Source: Paenibacillus solani
Lineage (GTDB): Bacteria; Bacillota; Bacilli; Paenibacillales; Paenibacillaceae
NCBI RefSeq assembly: GCF_001277345.1
Contig: NZ_LIUT01000001.1
Coordinates: forward strand, 997,082 to 1,061,081
Direction of reading: 5' to 3'
Length of the DNA: 64,000 nt
The notes beneath the pieces were generated by a model that did no database searches, had not been told where the DNA came from, and saw nothing but the letters and a program-made list of their open reading frames with translations. The stretch's first letter is position 1, and each line of letters starts with the position of its first letter. Below, piece by piece: positions 43,906-53,531 of the stretch. Position numbers and translations under genes: made by a program.

Positions 43906-44502
43906 GTGAATAAGAGCGAGGAAGTGGAGTATTGCAACCTGGAGCTCCGGTTTGATCGCCGGCATATCCAGGACTTGATCAAGGAATTGATCCAAGAAGG
44001 ATATTCTCTTTACTGGAGTGAGAATGATACGCAGTTCGTCATTTCAATCCGTACAGGGCGTAAGCTCGTAAAACTGCGGTTCCAACGTACAGGAAGCGGT
44101 TTTAAGCTGGTTGGCGATTATATGATTCGTGATCCCAAGCTTTCCGAATGGATGGAGAAATTAATTGAGAATACCCGTGGCCACGCTGTCGTCAAACGGT
44201 TCAAGGACAGGCAAATTCTGATCGAGAGCATTTTGTTCGGTGAGGTGATTAGGCTCGTGGAGATATCCGGTTATCGGCAAAGGGTCCTGTTTCAGAAGGG
44301 AACACCGATGACCGAGCAGGAAATGCTTAGATTGTTTGAATCAGATGAGGGAGAACAGCGGCTGCTGCTGTGCAGACTGGAAACTGACGATGAGCTAGAG
44401 AGGCTTCACGAAGCACTGCTGGAGGGGGATCAGGACCGAATCGCAGCTTGCAAGCAAAGACTTCGCGAGCTTTCCTTGGAGCTGCTGAGGCTGGAGTGGT
44501 AA
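43906..44502 (+). CDS. conserved hypothetical protein
   Basis: A 198-residue soluble protein. GTG at 43906 follows GGAGGAGGG. Residues 1-60 suggest an alpha/beta unit (EEVEYCNLELRFDRRHIQDL, then QFVISIRTGRKLVKLRF); the C-terminus is helical and charged (LETDDELERLHEALLEGDQ). No family recognised. It ends before a terminator-like hairpin and gnd. Confidence 0.75.
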   Translation: MNKSEEVEYCNLELRFDRRHIQDLIKELIQEGYSLYWSENDTQFVISIRTGRKLVKLRFQRTGSGFKLVGDYMIRDPKLSEWMEKLIENTRGHAVVKRFKDRQILIESILFGEVIRLVEISGYRQRVLFQKGTPMTEQEMLRLFESDEGEQRLLLCRLETDDELERLHEALLEGDQDRIAACKQRLRELSLELLRLEW

Positions 44503-44541
44503 AACATAACTTCAAAAAAGATACAAGTTTAGAGCACGAAC

Positions 44542-44570
44542 AACACTCCGAAACGATAGGGGTGTTTTCG
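44542..44570 (+). terminator. hairpin terminator before gnd
   Basis: AACACTCC pairs with GGGGTGTT around GAAACGATA, followed by TTCG; T run is weak. Confidence 0.6.
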
Positions 44571-44601
44571 CGCGTGTTCTGATTTTGTGACAGGGGTTCA
44601 C

Positions 44602-44630
44602 TTGTCAAATGAAAAACGTTAATATAATAT
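44602..44630 (+). promoter_or_regulatory. candidate gnd promoter
   Basis: TTGTCA at 44602-44607, with TATAAT at 44623-44628 (15-base gap) or TAATAT at 44625-44630 (17-base gap). It lies about 75 bases before the gnd start. Confidence 0.5.
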
Positions 44631-44707
44631 TATTGCAAATCATCTCGGATAGGGATGTGCTGGTTAGACATATTAAAAATATATTGGAGAAAAGGATGGA
44701 GAACCAG

Positions 44708-46117
44708 ATGTCAAAACAACAAATCGGCGTCATCGGACTTGCTGTAATGGGTAAAAACCTGGCCCTGAACATTGAAAGCAAAGGTTTCACCGTTTCCGTA
44801 TATAACCGCTCTCCGCAAAAAACGGAAGATATGCTGAAGGAAACCGAAGGCAAGCAAGTAAAAGGGACGTTCTCGATCGAGGAATTTGTAGATTCCCTTG
44901 AAACTCCTCGCAAGATCCTGATCATGGTACAAGCGGGACAAGCTACAGATGCTACGATTGAGCAGCTTATTCCACATTTGGATAAAGGCGATATTATTAT
45001 CGATGGCGGTAACGCTTATTTCCCTGATACACAGCGCCGCAGCAAAGAACTGGCTGAGAAGGGCTTCAACTTCATCGGTGCAGGTGTTTCCGGCGGTGAA
45101 GAAGGCGCGCTGAAAGGCCCATCCATCATGCCTGGCGGACAAGAGAGTGCCTACAAGCTGGTTGAACCTATTCTGACGGCTATCTCTGCCAAGATCAACG
45201 ATGAGCCTTGCTGTACATACATCGGACCGGATGGTGCCGGCCATTATGTGAAAATGGTCCACAACGGTATCGAATATGGCGATATGCAGCTTATTTGTGA
45301 AGCATACCAATTGCTGAAGGACGTGCTCGGCCTTGATGCGAAGGACCTGCATGGAATCTTCACGGAATGGAACAAAGGGGAGCTTGACAGCTACCTGATC
45401 GAAATTACGGCAGACATTTTCTCCAAATATGACGAAGAAACCGGCAAACCAATGGTTGACGTTATCTTGGATACGGCAGGCCAAAAAGGAACAGGCAAAT
45501 GGACAAGCCAAAGCTCCCTGGACCTGGGTGTACCACTGTCCATGATCACTGAGTCCGTATTCTCCCGCTTCCTGTCTGCGATGAAAGAAGAGCGCGTAGC
45601 AGCAAGCAAGATTCTGAACGGACCGAAAGCAACTGCATTTGACGGTGACAAAGCGGAATTCATCGAAAATGTACGTAAAGCGCTGTTTGCAAGTAAGATC
45701 GTATCTTACGCACAAGGCTTCGCACAGCTTCGCGTAGCTTCCGATGAATATGGCTGGGATCTGAAATACGGCAATCTTGCTAAAATCTGGCGCGGTGGCT
45801 GCATTATCCGTTCCCGTTTCCTGCAGAACATCACGGACGCTTATGAGAACAATCCAGAGCTGAAAAACCTGCTCCTCGATCCGTTCTTTACTGAAATTAT
45901 CGAAAATTATCAAGATGCATGGCGTAAAGTGGTAGCTTCCGCGGTATCGCTCGGCATTCCAGTGCCTGGCTTCTCCAGTGCACTTGCATACTACGACAGC
46001 TACCGTTCGGCGAACTTGCCAGCGAACCTGCTCCAAGCTCAGCGCGACTATTTCGGAGCGCACACGTTTAAACGCGTAGATAAAGAAGGAACCTTCCACT
46101 TCAACTGGATGGATTAA
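44708..46117 (+). CDS. gnd: 6-phosphogluconate dehydrogenase (decarboxylating)
   Basis: A 469-residue enzyme of the oxidative pentose phosphate pathway, converting 6-phosphogluconate to ribulose 5-phosphate with NADP. The Rossmann motif [17 protein letters not shown] opens the protein, [36 protein letters not shown] contains the catalytic Lys, and the C-terminus is the helical 6PGDH domain. ATG at 44708 follows GGAG; the upstream ATG at 44609 reads through the promoter. A very long frame runs on the opposite strand but is a codon shadow. Confidence 0.96.
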   Translation: MSKQQIGVIGLAVMGKNLALNIESKGFTVSVYNRSPQKTEDMLKETEGKQVKGTFSIEEFVDSLETPRKILIMVQAGQATDATIEQLIPHLDKGDIIIDGGNAYFPDTQRRSKELAEKGFNFIGAGVSGGEEGALKGPSIMPGGQESAYKLVEPILTAISAKINDEPCCTYIGPDGAGHYVKMVHNGIEYGDMQLICEAYQLLKDVLGLDAKDLHGIFTEWNKGELDSYLIEITADIFSKYDEETGKPMVDVILDTAGQKGTGKWTSQSSLDLGVPLSMITESVFSRFLSAMKEERVAASKILNGPKATAFDGDKAEFIENVRKALFASKIVSYAQGFAQLRVASDEYGWDLKYGNLAKIWRGGCIIRSRFLQNITDAYENNPELKNLLLDPFFTEIIENYQDAWRKVVASAVSLGIPVPGFSSALAYYDSYRSANLPANLLQAQRDYFGAHTFKRVDKEGTFHFNWMD

Positions 46118-46169
46118 TCCTGGAATTTTTACGCCAGTATTAATGCCTTCCTCCCTGGATGGATTAATC
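46105..46169. repeat. 15-base direct repeat at gnd end
   Basis: CTGGATGGATTAATC occurs at 46105-46119 (end of gnd, codons of NWMD plus stop) and at 46155-46169 (last codons of the minus-strand gene). Probably a small local duplication. Confidence 0.8.
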
Positions 46170-46499
46170 AATCGTATGGTCTTGAATAGGCGAGAGGGCA
46201 TCTGCGAGCTCGGGAAGTCCATACATGGCATTTAAGAGACAGGTGCGAACATCATCGTTCTTCGCATGAAAGTGGTTTCCGCTACTATGCAAGAGCAGCG
46301 CAGCTTCGCAGTAGCTGCTGAAGTTTCTCAGTAATCGTGGCTTTGAAAGATCCAGCAAGTTAGGGTCTTTTGAAGCCACTTTTTTTTGGACATAATGAAG
46401 CACCCAGATAATATCCTCGCGGCACAGAGGGTAGGAAGGATCGGATATTCGGCGGATCCGACGGGCTGCGGATGAGAGATTGGTTGGATAATTAGACAT
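46164..46499 (-). CDS. hypothetical helical protein
   Basis: A 111-residue protein that looks all-alpha: MSNYPTNLSSAARRIRRISDPS, then EDIIWVLHYVQKKVAS and SYCEAALLLHSSGNHFHAKNDDVRTCLLNAMYGL. ATG at 46499 has GGAGTG 12 bases upstream. The end lies in a short repeat shared with gnd. No family recognised. Confidence 0.65.
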   Translation of the reverse strand: MSNYPTNLSSAARRIRRISDPSYPLCREDIIWVLHYVQKKVASKDPNLLDLSKPRLLRNFSSYCEAALLLHSSGNHFHAKNDDVRTCLLNAMYGLPELADALSPIQDHTID

Positions 46500-46706
46500 G
46501 GACAGGGTTCACTCCATTTCTTCGAATCTTGTACTCTTGCAATCAGTATATGATATTACGGAACAAGATAGACTGGATCCGATAGGGTCTTTTTTCTCCT
46601 TCATAGATGAACCATTCCGAGATAAGGGTGCATTGTCGAAAGATTTGGGGCTGTGGTATGATATGGGGAACCTATACATATAAGCACAGCAAATGGGGTG
46701 TGGTAC

Positions 46707-47219
46707 TTGGATAACCAGGGTAGAAATATTATTCTGATTGGAATGATGGGAACAGGAAAGTCAACGGTCGGTCGTCTGATCGCAGATGAGCTCGGTTACA
46801 CGTTAATTGATCTGGATGCCGAAATTGAGAGATTGGAAGGCAAGACCATTCCCGAGATGTTTGAAACAGCCGGGGAGCATTATTTTCGTGAAGCTGAATC
46901 TGCTGCATTAAACAGTGTTTTGCACCAAAGAGGAGTAGTTCTGGCCTCAGGCGGGGGCGCTGTCCTGCGTGCGGACAATTGTGAAGCGATGAAACGTGGA
47001 GGTTGGGTTGCTGCACTCACTGCGGATGCTGCCAGTATCGTGGAGCGGGTACGTGGGGATGCCAATCGGCCACTGCTGGCGGGTGATGTTGAAGAGAAGG
47101 TTCGGCAGATTCTGGAGGAGCGAAAGGACAAGTATCTATTTGCCGATGTCATGGTAGATACCGTTGGCCGCTCTGCCGATGAAGTGGCGGCTCATATTTT
47201 AGCGCATTACCGCGGCTAA
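46707..47219 (+). CDS. aroK: shikimate kinase
   Basis: A 170-residue P-loop kinase that phosphorylates shikimate in the aromatic pathway. Walker A GMMGTGKST (12-20), DLDAEIE for substrate binding, GGGAVLR, and the LID with RPLLAG. TTG at 46707 is chosen because GGGGTGTGG sits at the right distance; GTG at 46698 would overlap that site. The aroA-like gene follows at 47857, separated by the opposite-strand rhodanese gene. Confidence 0.93.
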   Translation: MDNQGRNIILIGMMGTGKSTVGRLIADELGYTLIDLDAEIERLEGKTIPEMFETAGEHYFREAESAALNSVLHQRGVVLASGGGAVLRADNCEAMKRGGWVAALTADAASIVERVRGDANRPLLAGDVEEKVRQILEERKDKYLFADVMVDTVGRSADEVAAHILAHYRG

Positions 47220-47333
47220 GATTACAAGTAAGGCACACGCATTTCTCATTGATCATGTTTGTTACCTATGGCAGCAGAGTTGTTAGTATGATCGATGAGA
47301 ATTTCAAGAAGTTCTTGTGTTTACCAAAACACC

Positions 47334-47364
47334 AAAAAAAGGCGGGGATCATCATAATCCCGCA
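47334..47364 (-). terminator. terminator of rhodanese gene
   Basis: On the minus strand GCGGGATTA and the following ATCCCCGC pair, followed by seven T residues. A separate imperfect repeat TCTCATTGATCAT/ATGATCGATGAGA at about 47245-47301 follows aroK. Confidence 0.8.
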
Positions 47365-47381
47365 CCTGCTTCTTGGCATAT

Positions 47382-47690
47382 CTATTCTTCATCGTCATGC
47401 CACTGCAGCATGCCGCCCTTCATGTTGATTACATTATCCAAGCCTTGGTGAGTCAAAAATTCGCATACATGTTGGCTGCGTCCACCGCTGCGACAGATGA
47501 TGACAACCTCTTGATTGCGCGGAATTTCATCCAGTCGATTCGGAATTTCGCCCATCGGAATATGCTTGGCACCACTGATCATGCCAGCAGCAACCTCTTC
47601 ATCCTCGCGGACGTCAATCATGTAGACTGTTTCGCCATCTTGAAGCCGGCTTCTCAGCTCTGTCGTTTCCATTTGAGGGATAGGTTTCAT
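47382..47690 (-). CDS. rhodanese-like domain protein
   Basis: A 102-residue single rhodanese domain. The active-site loop CRSGGRS contains the sulfur-carrying Cys, and VYMIDVREDEEVAAGMISGAKHIPMGEI is the family front end. ATG at 47690 follows AGAGG; the longer reading from 47735 has no site. Likely a sulfurtransferase of the cytoplasm with unknown partner. Confidence 0.9.
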   Translation of the reverse strand: MKPIPQMETTELRSRLQDGETVYMIDVREDEEVAAGMISGAKHIPMGEIPNRLDEIPRNQEVVIICRSGGRSQHVCEFLTHQGLDNVINMKGGMLQWHDDEE

Positions 47691-47856
47691 TATATAGACC
47701 TCTTTTCTGAAATAGTAAGACTCATATTGGAACAATCTGAAGTTTTCTGTTCATATGCACTATGATAACCAAGCCGATAATTCCCTGTCAATTTATGCTT
47801 GGAATGCCGGCTTGAATCATCCCAATATATATCTATACGAAGGAGAGATACATACA

Positions 47857-49149
47857 ATGGATGTCATCGTCAGGCCTACACCATCACTAAATGGAGAGAT
47901 TGGGGCACTGTCCTCCAAGAACTATACAACCCGCTACCTGCTGGTAGCTGCGCTGGCAGAAGGAACAAGCACAATTTATTACCCTGCTCACAGCGAGGAT
48001 AGCGACGCTATGAGACGCTGTATTATTGATTTGGGGGCTGTAATCGAAGAGGATGACGAGAAGGCGGTCATTACAGGTTTTGGCAAGTCGCCCCGGGATG
48101 TGAAGGAACTGAATGTGGGAAATGCGGGTGCCGTATTGCGATTCTTGATGGGCGTTACAGCTTTGTCGAAAGAAGTTACCTTCATCAATGCTTATCCAGA
48201 ATCACTAGGCAAGCGTCCTCATGATGATCTCATTGAAACGCTGGGTCAATTGGGTGTGGAAGTAGAGCATAACGATGGCAGACTGCCAATCACGATTCGC
48301 GGCGGCAAGCCAAAGGGTGGAAAGCTTACCGTATCAGGTGAAGTGAGCTCGCAGTACTTAAGTGCGCTATTATTCTTAACTCCGCTCCTTGCTGAAGACA
48401 GTGAAATCACCGTTACAGGCGATTTGAAGTCCAAAGTAGTTGTAGGGCAGACACTGGAAGTTCTGGAGCAAGCAGGGATTATAATTCATGCTGCGGACGA
48501 TTATACGTTCTTCCGTGTTCCAGGTGGTCAATCCTACGAAGCAAAAACGTATACAGTTCAAGGCGATTATCCGGGCTCTGCTGCCGTTCTGGCAGCGGCT
48601 GCCGTTACACAATCGGATGTGACCATCCGCAATCTATCGGAGGACAGCAAGCAGGGAGAGCGCGCCATTATTGATGTTCTGCGCATGATGGAGGTTCCTC
48701 TTACGCACGAGAATGGTAATGTTCATGTGAAAGGCAACTCTACTCTTAAAGCGCTGGAATTCGATGGAGATGCCGCGACAGACGCGGTGCTTGCGATGGT
48801 GGCTGCAGCCGTGTTTGCAGAAGGCACTTCCAGGTTCTATAATGTCCAGAATCTTCGGTATAAGGAATGCGACCGGATTACGGATTATTTGACGGAGCTG
48901 AGAAAAGCAGGAGCCAACGTGGAAGAGCGCCAAGCCGAAATCATTGTTCACGGCCGTCCAGAAGGAGTCGAAGGCGGCGTGGAGATCAATGCCCATTATG
49001 ATCACCGGGTAATCATGGCTTTGACCGTGGTCGGGCTGCGCGCGCAGCAGCCGATTCGGATTAAAGACGCCCATCATGTGGCGAAGTCCTACCCGCAATA
49101 TTTTGATCATATGAAAACGCTTGGGGCCCAGGTGGAATGGGTAAAATAA
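47857..49149 (+). CDS. aroA: EPSP synthase-like protein, atypical active-site loop
   Basis: A 430-residue enolpyruvyl transferase of the EPSP synthase family, expected to make 5-enolpyruvylshikimate 3-phosphate. Conserved blocks: RGGKPKGGKLTVSGEVSSQY, DYPGSAAVLAAAAV, LRYKECDRI and AHYDHRVIM, plus the final HHVAKSYPQYF. The loop that normally reads GNAGTAMRP or GNSGTTxR is GNAGAVLRF here (residues 88-96), so the Thr and Pro positions are Ala and Phe. ATG at 47857 follows AAGGAG; the upstream frame has no site. Near aroK, which supports aromatic synthesis. Confidence 0.85.
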   Translation: MDVIVRPTPSLNGEIGALSSKNYTTRYLLVAALAEGTSTIYYPAHSEDSDAMRRCIIDLGAVIEEDDEKAVITGFGKSPRDVKELNVGNAGAVLRFLMGVTALSKEVTFINAYPESLGKRPHDDLIETLGQLGVEVEHNDGRLPITIRGGKPKGGKLTVSGEVSSQYLSALLFLTPLLAEDSEITVTGDLKSKVVVGQTLEVLEQAGIIIHAADDYTFFRVPGGQSYEAKTYTVQGDYPGSAAVLAAAAVTQSDVTIRNLSEDSKQGERAIIDVLRMMEVPLTHENGNVHVKGNSTLKALEFDGDAATDAVLAMVAAAVFAEGTSRFYNVQNLRYKECDRITDYLTELRKAGANVEERQAEIIVHGRPEGVEGGVEINAHYDHRVIMALTVVGLRAQQPIRIKDAHHVAKSYPQYFDHMKTLGAQVEWVK

Positions 49150-49200
49150 TGGGGTAGACCAGCCGCTCATCGATAATGAAAGGAAAGGTGGTCATGAACC

Positions 49201-49623
49201 ATGGCATTTGAAAATCCATCACGTGAAGAAATCGCTGATCTTTTACGTAATGCCGGCAACATCGCCGTAGTGGGTCTGTCTGACCGGCCGGATCGTACTT
49301 CCTATATGGTCTCGGCAGCGATGCAAACGCGCGGGTACCGGATTATCCCGGTGAATCCGGGAGCAACCGAAATACTCGGCGAGAAGTGTTATTCTTCTTT
49401 GAAGGACATACCGGAGTCGGTCGATATCGTCAACGTGTTTCGTCGTAGTGAATACTGTGCCGATGTGGCCCGGGAAGCGGCTGAGATTGGTGCCAAGGTG
49501 TTATGGCTGCAGCAGGGAATCGTCAGTGAAGAAGCTGCGGACATCGCTAAGAATGCCGGCATGATTGCGATTATGGACCGCTGCATCAAAGTGGAGGATT
49601 CCATTGCGCTCGGCGGCCGCTAA
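49201..49623 (+). CDS. CoA-binding domain protein (YccU-like)
   Basis: A 140-residue Rossmann-fold protein. IAVVGLSDRPDRTSYMV opens the fold, followed by PVNPGATEILGEKCYSSLKDIPESVDIVNVFRR, matching CoA_binding_2 proteins such as YccU/YneT. Possibly binds CoA; role unknown. It follows aroA by 51 bases and may be cotranscribed. A large hairpin-like region with AAAGCAAG/CTTGCTTT follows at about 49649-49737. Confidence 0.88.
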   Translation: MAFENPSREEIADLLRNAGNIAVVGLSDRPDRTSYMVSAAMQTRGYRIIPVNPGATEILGEKCYSSLKDIPESVDIVNVFRRSEYCADVAREAAEIGAKVLWLQQGIVSEEAADIAKNAGMIAIMDRCIKVEDSIALGGR

Positions 49624-49815
49624 GAGAATATTTAGGAATGAAGGTTAAAGCAAGTCTTACATGGAAGGCAGCGGGTTTTTAGACTGGGCACGAATAGTCT
49701 GGTCTTTCCCACTGTTCTTCGGTGAGGCTTGCTTTTCTATGTGGCGCATCCCCCTTTTTCTTTTGACAAAAACAGATGCAGCGCGTACCATCAAGAATAG
49801 AAAGGAGGGCTCGCC

Positions 49816-51699
49816 TTGAATTGGTTGGGATCATTGCAACAGCTTGGCAGAGCAGTCATGCTCCCTACAATGGCGCTTCCTGCGGCGGCTCTCCTGCTTA
49901 GTGTAGGGAGTCTGCCGTGGTCGGCATGGGGTTTTCAAACCTTGGGTGAAATTGCCCAAGCAGCCGGGCATGGCGTGTTCTATTACATGCCCTATTTATT
50001 CGCCGTGGGTGTGGCATGGGGGCTCTCAAACCAGGGAGGGCCCGCAGGGCTTGCTGCTCTGGCGGGCATGTTCATCTATGACCAGGTGATCTCTCGTCTG
50101 GGAGACGGGAGCATACAGCCCTCGACTTTGATAGGTATTGTGTTTGGGATCATGTCCGGTTATGTTTACAATCGGTTTAAACATATTAAACTGCCCGAAG
50201 CCATACAGTTTTTTGGAGGCTCACGCTTCGTGCTGTTATTCATGGGATTGTTCTCGACCCTGTTTGCATGGCTCATGCTGGGCACGGCTCCCCTTGTGCA
50301 GCGTGGATTGGATTCCTTCTATGAGCTGACTGTGCATATGGGAGCTTTCGGCTTGTTTTTATATGGCATTCTGTATCGTGTCCTGACGGCTTTCGGACTG
50401 CACCATTTATTGAACAATATTTATTGGTTTCAGCTGGGGTCGTACCAGACGGAGGATGGAAATATTGTCCAAGGGGACTTGCCGCGCTTTTTTGCGGGGG
50501 ATCCGACAGCGGGCGACTTTATGGCGGGATTGTTCCCGATTATGATGTTTGCCCTGCCGGCGATTGCGTTTGCTATTATTCAAGAAGCACGTGAAGATCT
50601 AAAGCCGAAAGTGAAAAAAACTTTCATGCGCTCGGCTCTGGTCTGCTTCTTGACTGGAGTATCGGAGCAGATCGAATTTGCATTTTTATTTGCTTCTCCT
50701 TACCTGTACATTATTCATGCGCTGATGGCCGGTTTTGCGATGGTGCTTACCTATGCATTGAATATCCATCACGGCTTTTCATACTCGGCCGGATTTATTG
50801 ATTATGTGCTGAATTTCCATTTGTCACAAAATGCCTGGCTTATCATCCCGATCGGCGTCGTGTATGCCCTCGTCTATTATTTTCTGTTCCGATGGGCAAT
50901 TCGCACCTTTGAGATTCCGACACCGGGACGTGAGGAAGGATCAGCCCTGGAAGGCCGGGCCGGAGATATTCCTTATCAGGCTCCGCTTATTCTGGAGGCG
51001 CTTGGAGGCAAAGACAACATCGTTCAGGTGCAGTCCTGCATGACGCGTCTGCGATTGACTGTTTATAATGATCGCCAGATTGATTCGGATGCCCTAAAAT
51101 TGCTCGGTTCTGCTGGCATTATCAAGCTGGGCGGAGGCAATATGCAGGTAGTGTTCGGAACTTATTCCGAGCTCATCCGTGAAGAGATCAACAAGTTGAT
51201 GCAACAGGATTTACCGCGAGTTCTGTTCAGCGCGCCTGTCCAGGGACGCATGCTGCCGATTGATAAAGTGCCGGACGATATTTTTGCCGCCAAGCTTGTC
51301 GGCAATGGTGTGGCATTCATACCGGAAAAGGGAGAACTCGTTTCGCCGGTGTATGGAACCGTGATGCATGTCTATCCGACGATGCATGCAATCGGAATAT
51401 CAACACCGGATGGACTTGAGGTTTTGATTCATATCGGGATTGATACTTCACAGCTGAAAGGACCGTTTACAGCTGTGGTTAGTGAAGGGGATATTGTGGA
51501 GCCGGGGCAATTGCTGGTTAAGTTTGATTTGGCGTATCTGAAGACACACGCCGCATCACTGGCAACGCCTATGGTAATCACGAATCCTGACAAAGTCAGA
51601 TCCTGGAGCTACGCTCCGTTCAAGTCTGTTAAGAGAGGACAGTCATCTGTCATGTCCGTGGTATTAAATGAGAGTAATGCTGGGGGTAGAGGATCATGA
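49816..51699 (+). CDS. nagE: PTS permease EIICBA, N-acetylglucosamine type
   Basis: A 627-residue fused permease: EIIC (about 1-365, ten helices), EIIB (about 385-465) with phospho-Cys C408 in QSCMTRLRL, and EIIA (about 480-600) with H539 in VLIHIGIDTS. The substrate loop HHLLNNIYWFQLGSYQ and FFAGDPTAGDFMAGLFPIMMF resemble NagE/NagP more than glucose PtsG. It imports and phosphorylates GlcNAc (glucose not excluded). TTG at 49816 follows AAAGGAGGG. It overlaps ptsI by 4 bases. HPr is not nearby. Confidence 0.88.
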   Translation: MNWLGSLQQLGRAVMLPTMALPAAALLLSVGSLPWSAWGFQTLGEIAQAAGHGVFYYMPYLFAVGVAWGLSNQGGPAGLAALAGMFIYDQVISRLGDGSIQPSTLIGIVFGIMSGYVYNRFKHIKLPEAIQFFGGSRFVLLFMGLFSTLFAWLMLGTAPLVQRGLDSFYELTVHMGAFGLFLYGILYRVLTAFGLHHLLNNIYWFQLGSYQTEDGNIVQGDLPRFFAGDPTAGDFMAGLFPIMMFALPAIAFAIIQEAREDLKPKVKKTFMRSALVCFLTGVSEQIEFAFLFASPYLYIIHALMAGFAMVLTYALNIHHGFSYSAGFIDYVLNFHLSQNAWLIIPIGVVYALVYYFLFRWAIRTFEIPTPGREEGSALEGRAGDIPYQAPLILEALGGKDNIVQVQSCMTRLRLTVYNDRQIDSDALKLLGSAGIIKLGGGNMQVVFGTYSELIREEINKLMQQDLPRVLFSAPVQGRMLPIDKVPDDIFAAKLVGNGVAFIPEKGELVSPVYGTVMHVYPTMHAIGISTPDGLEVLIHIGIDTSQLKGPFTAVVSEGDIVEPGQLLVKFDLAYLKTHAASLATPMVITNPDKVRSWSYAPFKSVKRGQSSVMSVVLNESNAGGRGS

Positions 51700-53459
51700 T
51701 ACAAGGCATTGGCGCAGCAACAGGTGTAGCAATCGGTAAGGCTTTCGTACTGCCGCATTGGGAGCTGGATCTTCCGGACTCCGAAATGGATGCTGTCGAT
51801 TTAGCCAAAGAGTTCGAGCGCTTATATGAAGGCATACGAACCTCCAAGAATGAAATTGAATATATCAAGAATGAGTTCAAGGAAATGGTGGGACCCGAGG
51901 AGTCTCAGATCTTTGATGCGCACCTGGCCATACTGGAGGACCCTGTGTTCATGAACGAGATACAGGGGATTATCGAGCGTCAATACAAGGCTGCTGAAGT
52001 GGCGGTCAAGGAGGCGATCGATCATTTTGTCTCTATGTTTGATCTGCTGGATGACGAATATATGAAGGAGCGGGCACTGGACATCAAAGATGTCGGAAAC
52101 CGACTGCTCAAGCATCTTCTAGGTGCTCCTGAAGTCAAGCTCCCGGCTGATACCCAGCCCTATATATTGGTGGCGAAAGAGCTCTCTCCGTCTCAGCTGG
52201 TGCATCTCAACCCTTCCCATGTTCTTGGCATTGTGACGATGACAGGCGGCATTACCTCTCATTCAGCGATCATGGCCCGGGCGATTGGCATACCTCTTGT
52301 ATCAGGTATTGAGAACAAGCTGGAAGAGCCGATTCAGACCGGCGAGTATTTGGTTGTGGATGGGGACACAGGCTTGCTGTATGTGGAGCCTGACGCCATA
52401 ATCTTGGAACATTACGAAGAGATTCGTGATCAGCAGCAGAAGAAGAAGGAGCAGCTCCAGCTTCTGGCCACGGTGGAGCCTATTACCAAGGATGGGGTCA
52501 CCCTTAACCTGGCCGCGAATATGAGTTCCATTAAAGAGCTGGATATTGCTCTGAAGCATGGCGCCTTCGGAGTCGGTTTGTTCCGCACTGAATTTTTATA
52601 TATGGACCGCCACAGCTTGCCGACGGAGGATGAGCAATTTGAGGTGTATAAGCTGGTTGCGGAGAACGTGGGTGATGGCTCTGCAGTGATTCGCACTCTC
52701 GATATCGGCGGCGATAAACCGCTGGATTATCTCCCTCTCGCTGAAGAGGAGAACCCCTTCCTTGGTTACCGGGCGATCCGCATCTGTCTGGATAATGTGG
52801 AGCTGTTTCAGACCCAACTGTCTGCCATTCTTAGAGCAAGCGTATACGGTAATGTAAAAATCATGTATCCGATGATATCCTCCGTTGAGGAGCTTAAACA
52901 GGCGAATGCGATATTACGGCAAGCCATGGAGGATTTGGACCGACGCGGCATAGCCTACAACCCGGACATCAAGGTTGGCATTATGATTGAGGTGCCTGCG
53001 GCGGTGACTATCGCGGATCTGTTGGCAGAAGAAGCCGATTTTTTCAGCATCGGAACGAATGATCTCGTCCAGTACGTTCTGGCGGTGGACCGGATGAATG
53101 AGCAGATTGCCCATATGTATCGTCCGTTTCATCCTGCTATCCTACGCATGCTCCGAATGACGGTAGATGCTGCGCACAAGGCAGGTATTCCGGTCAGTGT
53201 TTGCGGTGAGTTGGCCGGGGACGAACGGGCGATTCCAATCTGGCTGGAGCTCGGTATTAAGGATCTTAGTATGTCACCGCAATCCTTGCTTCGCGTGAAG
53301 CATCGTATTCTGAACACGAACGCAGCTGAAGCGAAAGCAGAGGCTGCGGCTTGCTTCAAGTTAAGTACCGTGTCTGCGATCGAGGAACGGCTTAGCGCAT
53401 TTCCCGAACGGGGCAGCAGTGCGAAAGCAACCAAAGGCACCGATAGTACGGCCTCTTAA
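51696..53459 (+). CDS. ptsI: PTS enzyme I
   Basis: A 587-residue phosphoenolpyruvate-protein phosphotransferase that passes phosphate from PEP to HPr. The active His is H189 in GGITSHSAIMARA, the same number as in E. coli. The PEP site includes GLFRTEFLYMDR and the TIM-barrel part contains SIGTNDLVQYVLAVDR. It overlaps the EIICBA gene by ATGA, so expression is coupled. Cytoplasmic. The C-terminus is about 15 residues longer than usual and low-complexity (SSAKATKGTDSTAS). Confidence 0.96.
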   Translation: MIQGIGAATGVAIGKAFVLPHWELDLPDSEMDAVDLAKEFERLYEGIRTSKNEIEYIKNEFKEMVGPEESQIFDAHLAILEDPVFMNEIQGIIERQYKAAEVAVKEAIDHFVSMFDLLDDEYMKERALDIKDVGNRLLKHLLGAPEVKLPADTQPYILVAKELSPSQLVHLNPSHVLGIVTMTGGITSHSAIMARAIGIPLVSGIENKLEEPIQTGEYLVVDGDTGLLYVEPDAIILEHYEEIRDQQQKKKEQLQLLATVEPITKDGVTLNLAANMSSIKELDIALKHGAFGVGLFRTEFLYMDRHSLPTEDEQFEVYKLVAENVGDGSAVIRTLDIGGDKPLDYLPLAEEENPFLGYRAIRICLDNVELFQTQLSAILRASVYGNVKIMYPMISSVEELKQANAILRQAMEDLDRRGIAYNPDIKVGIMIEVPAAVTIADLLAEEADFFSIGTNDLVQYVLAVDRMNEQIAHMYRPFHPAILRMLRMTVDAAHKAGIPVSVCGELAGDERAIPIWLELGIKDLSMSPQSLLRVKHRILNTNAAEAKAEAAACFKLSTVSAIEERLSAFPERGSSAKATKGTDSTAS

Positions 53460-53531
53460 AGCTTAGAGGCGGAGCAGACTTTGATAGCAGTTTTTTTAAA
53501 AAGGACAAGCTATATTTATCCTCAACATCAA

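Noticed and set aside
44711..46231. 506-codon frame antisense to gnd
   Set aside because: It mirrors gnd codon structure, has no ribosome-binding site or family pattern, and gnd is certain.
46498..46683. 61-codon plus frame before aroK
   Set aside because: No site, and it lies in the probable aroK promoter region.
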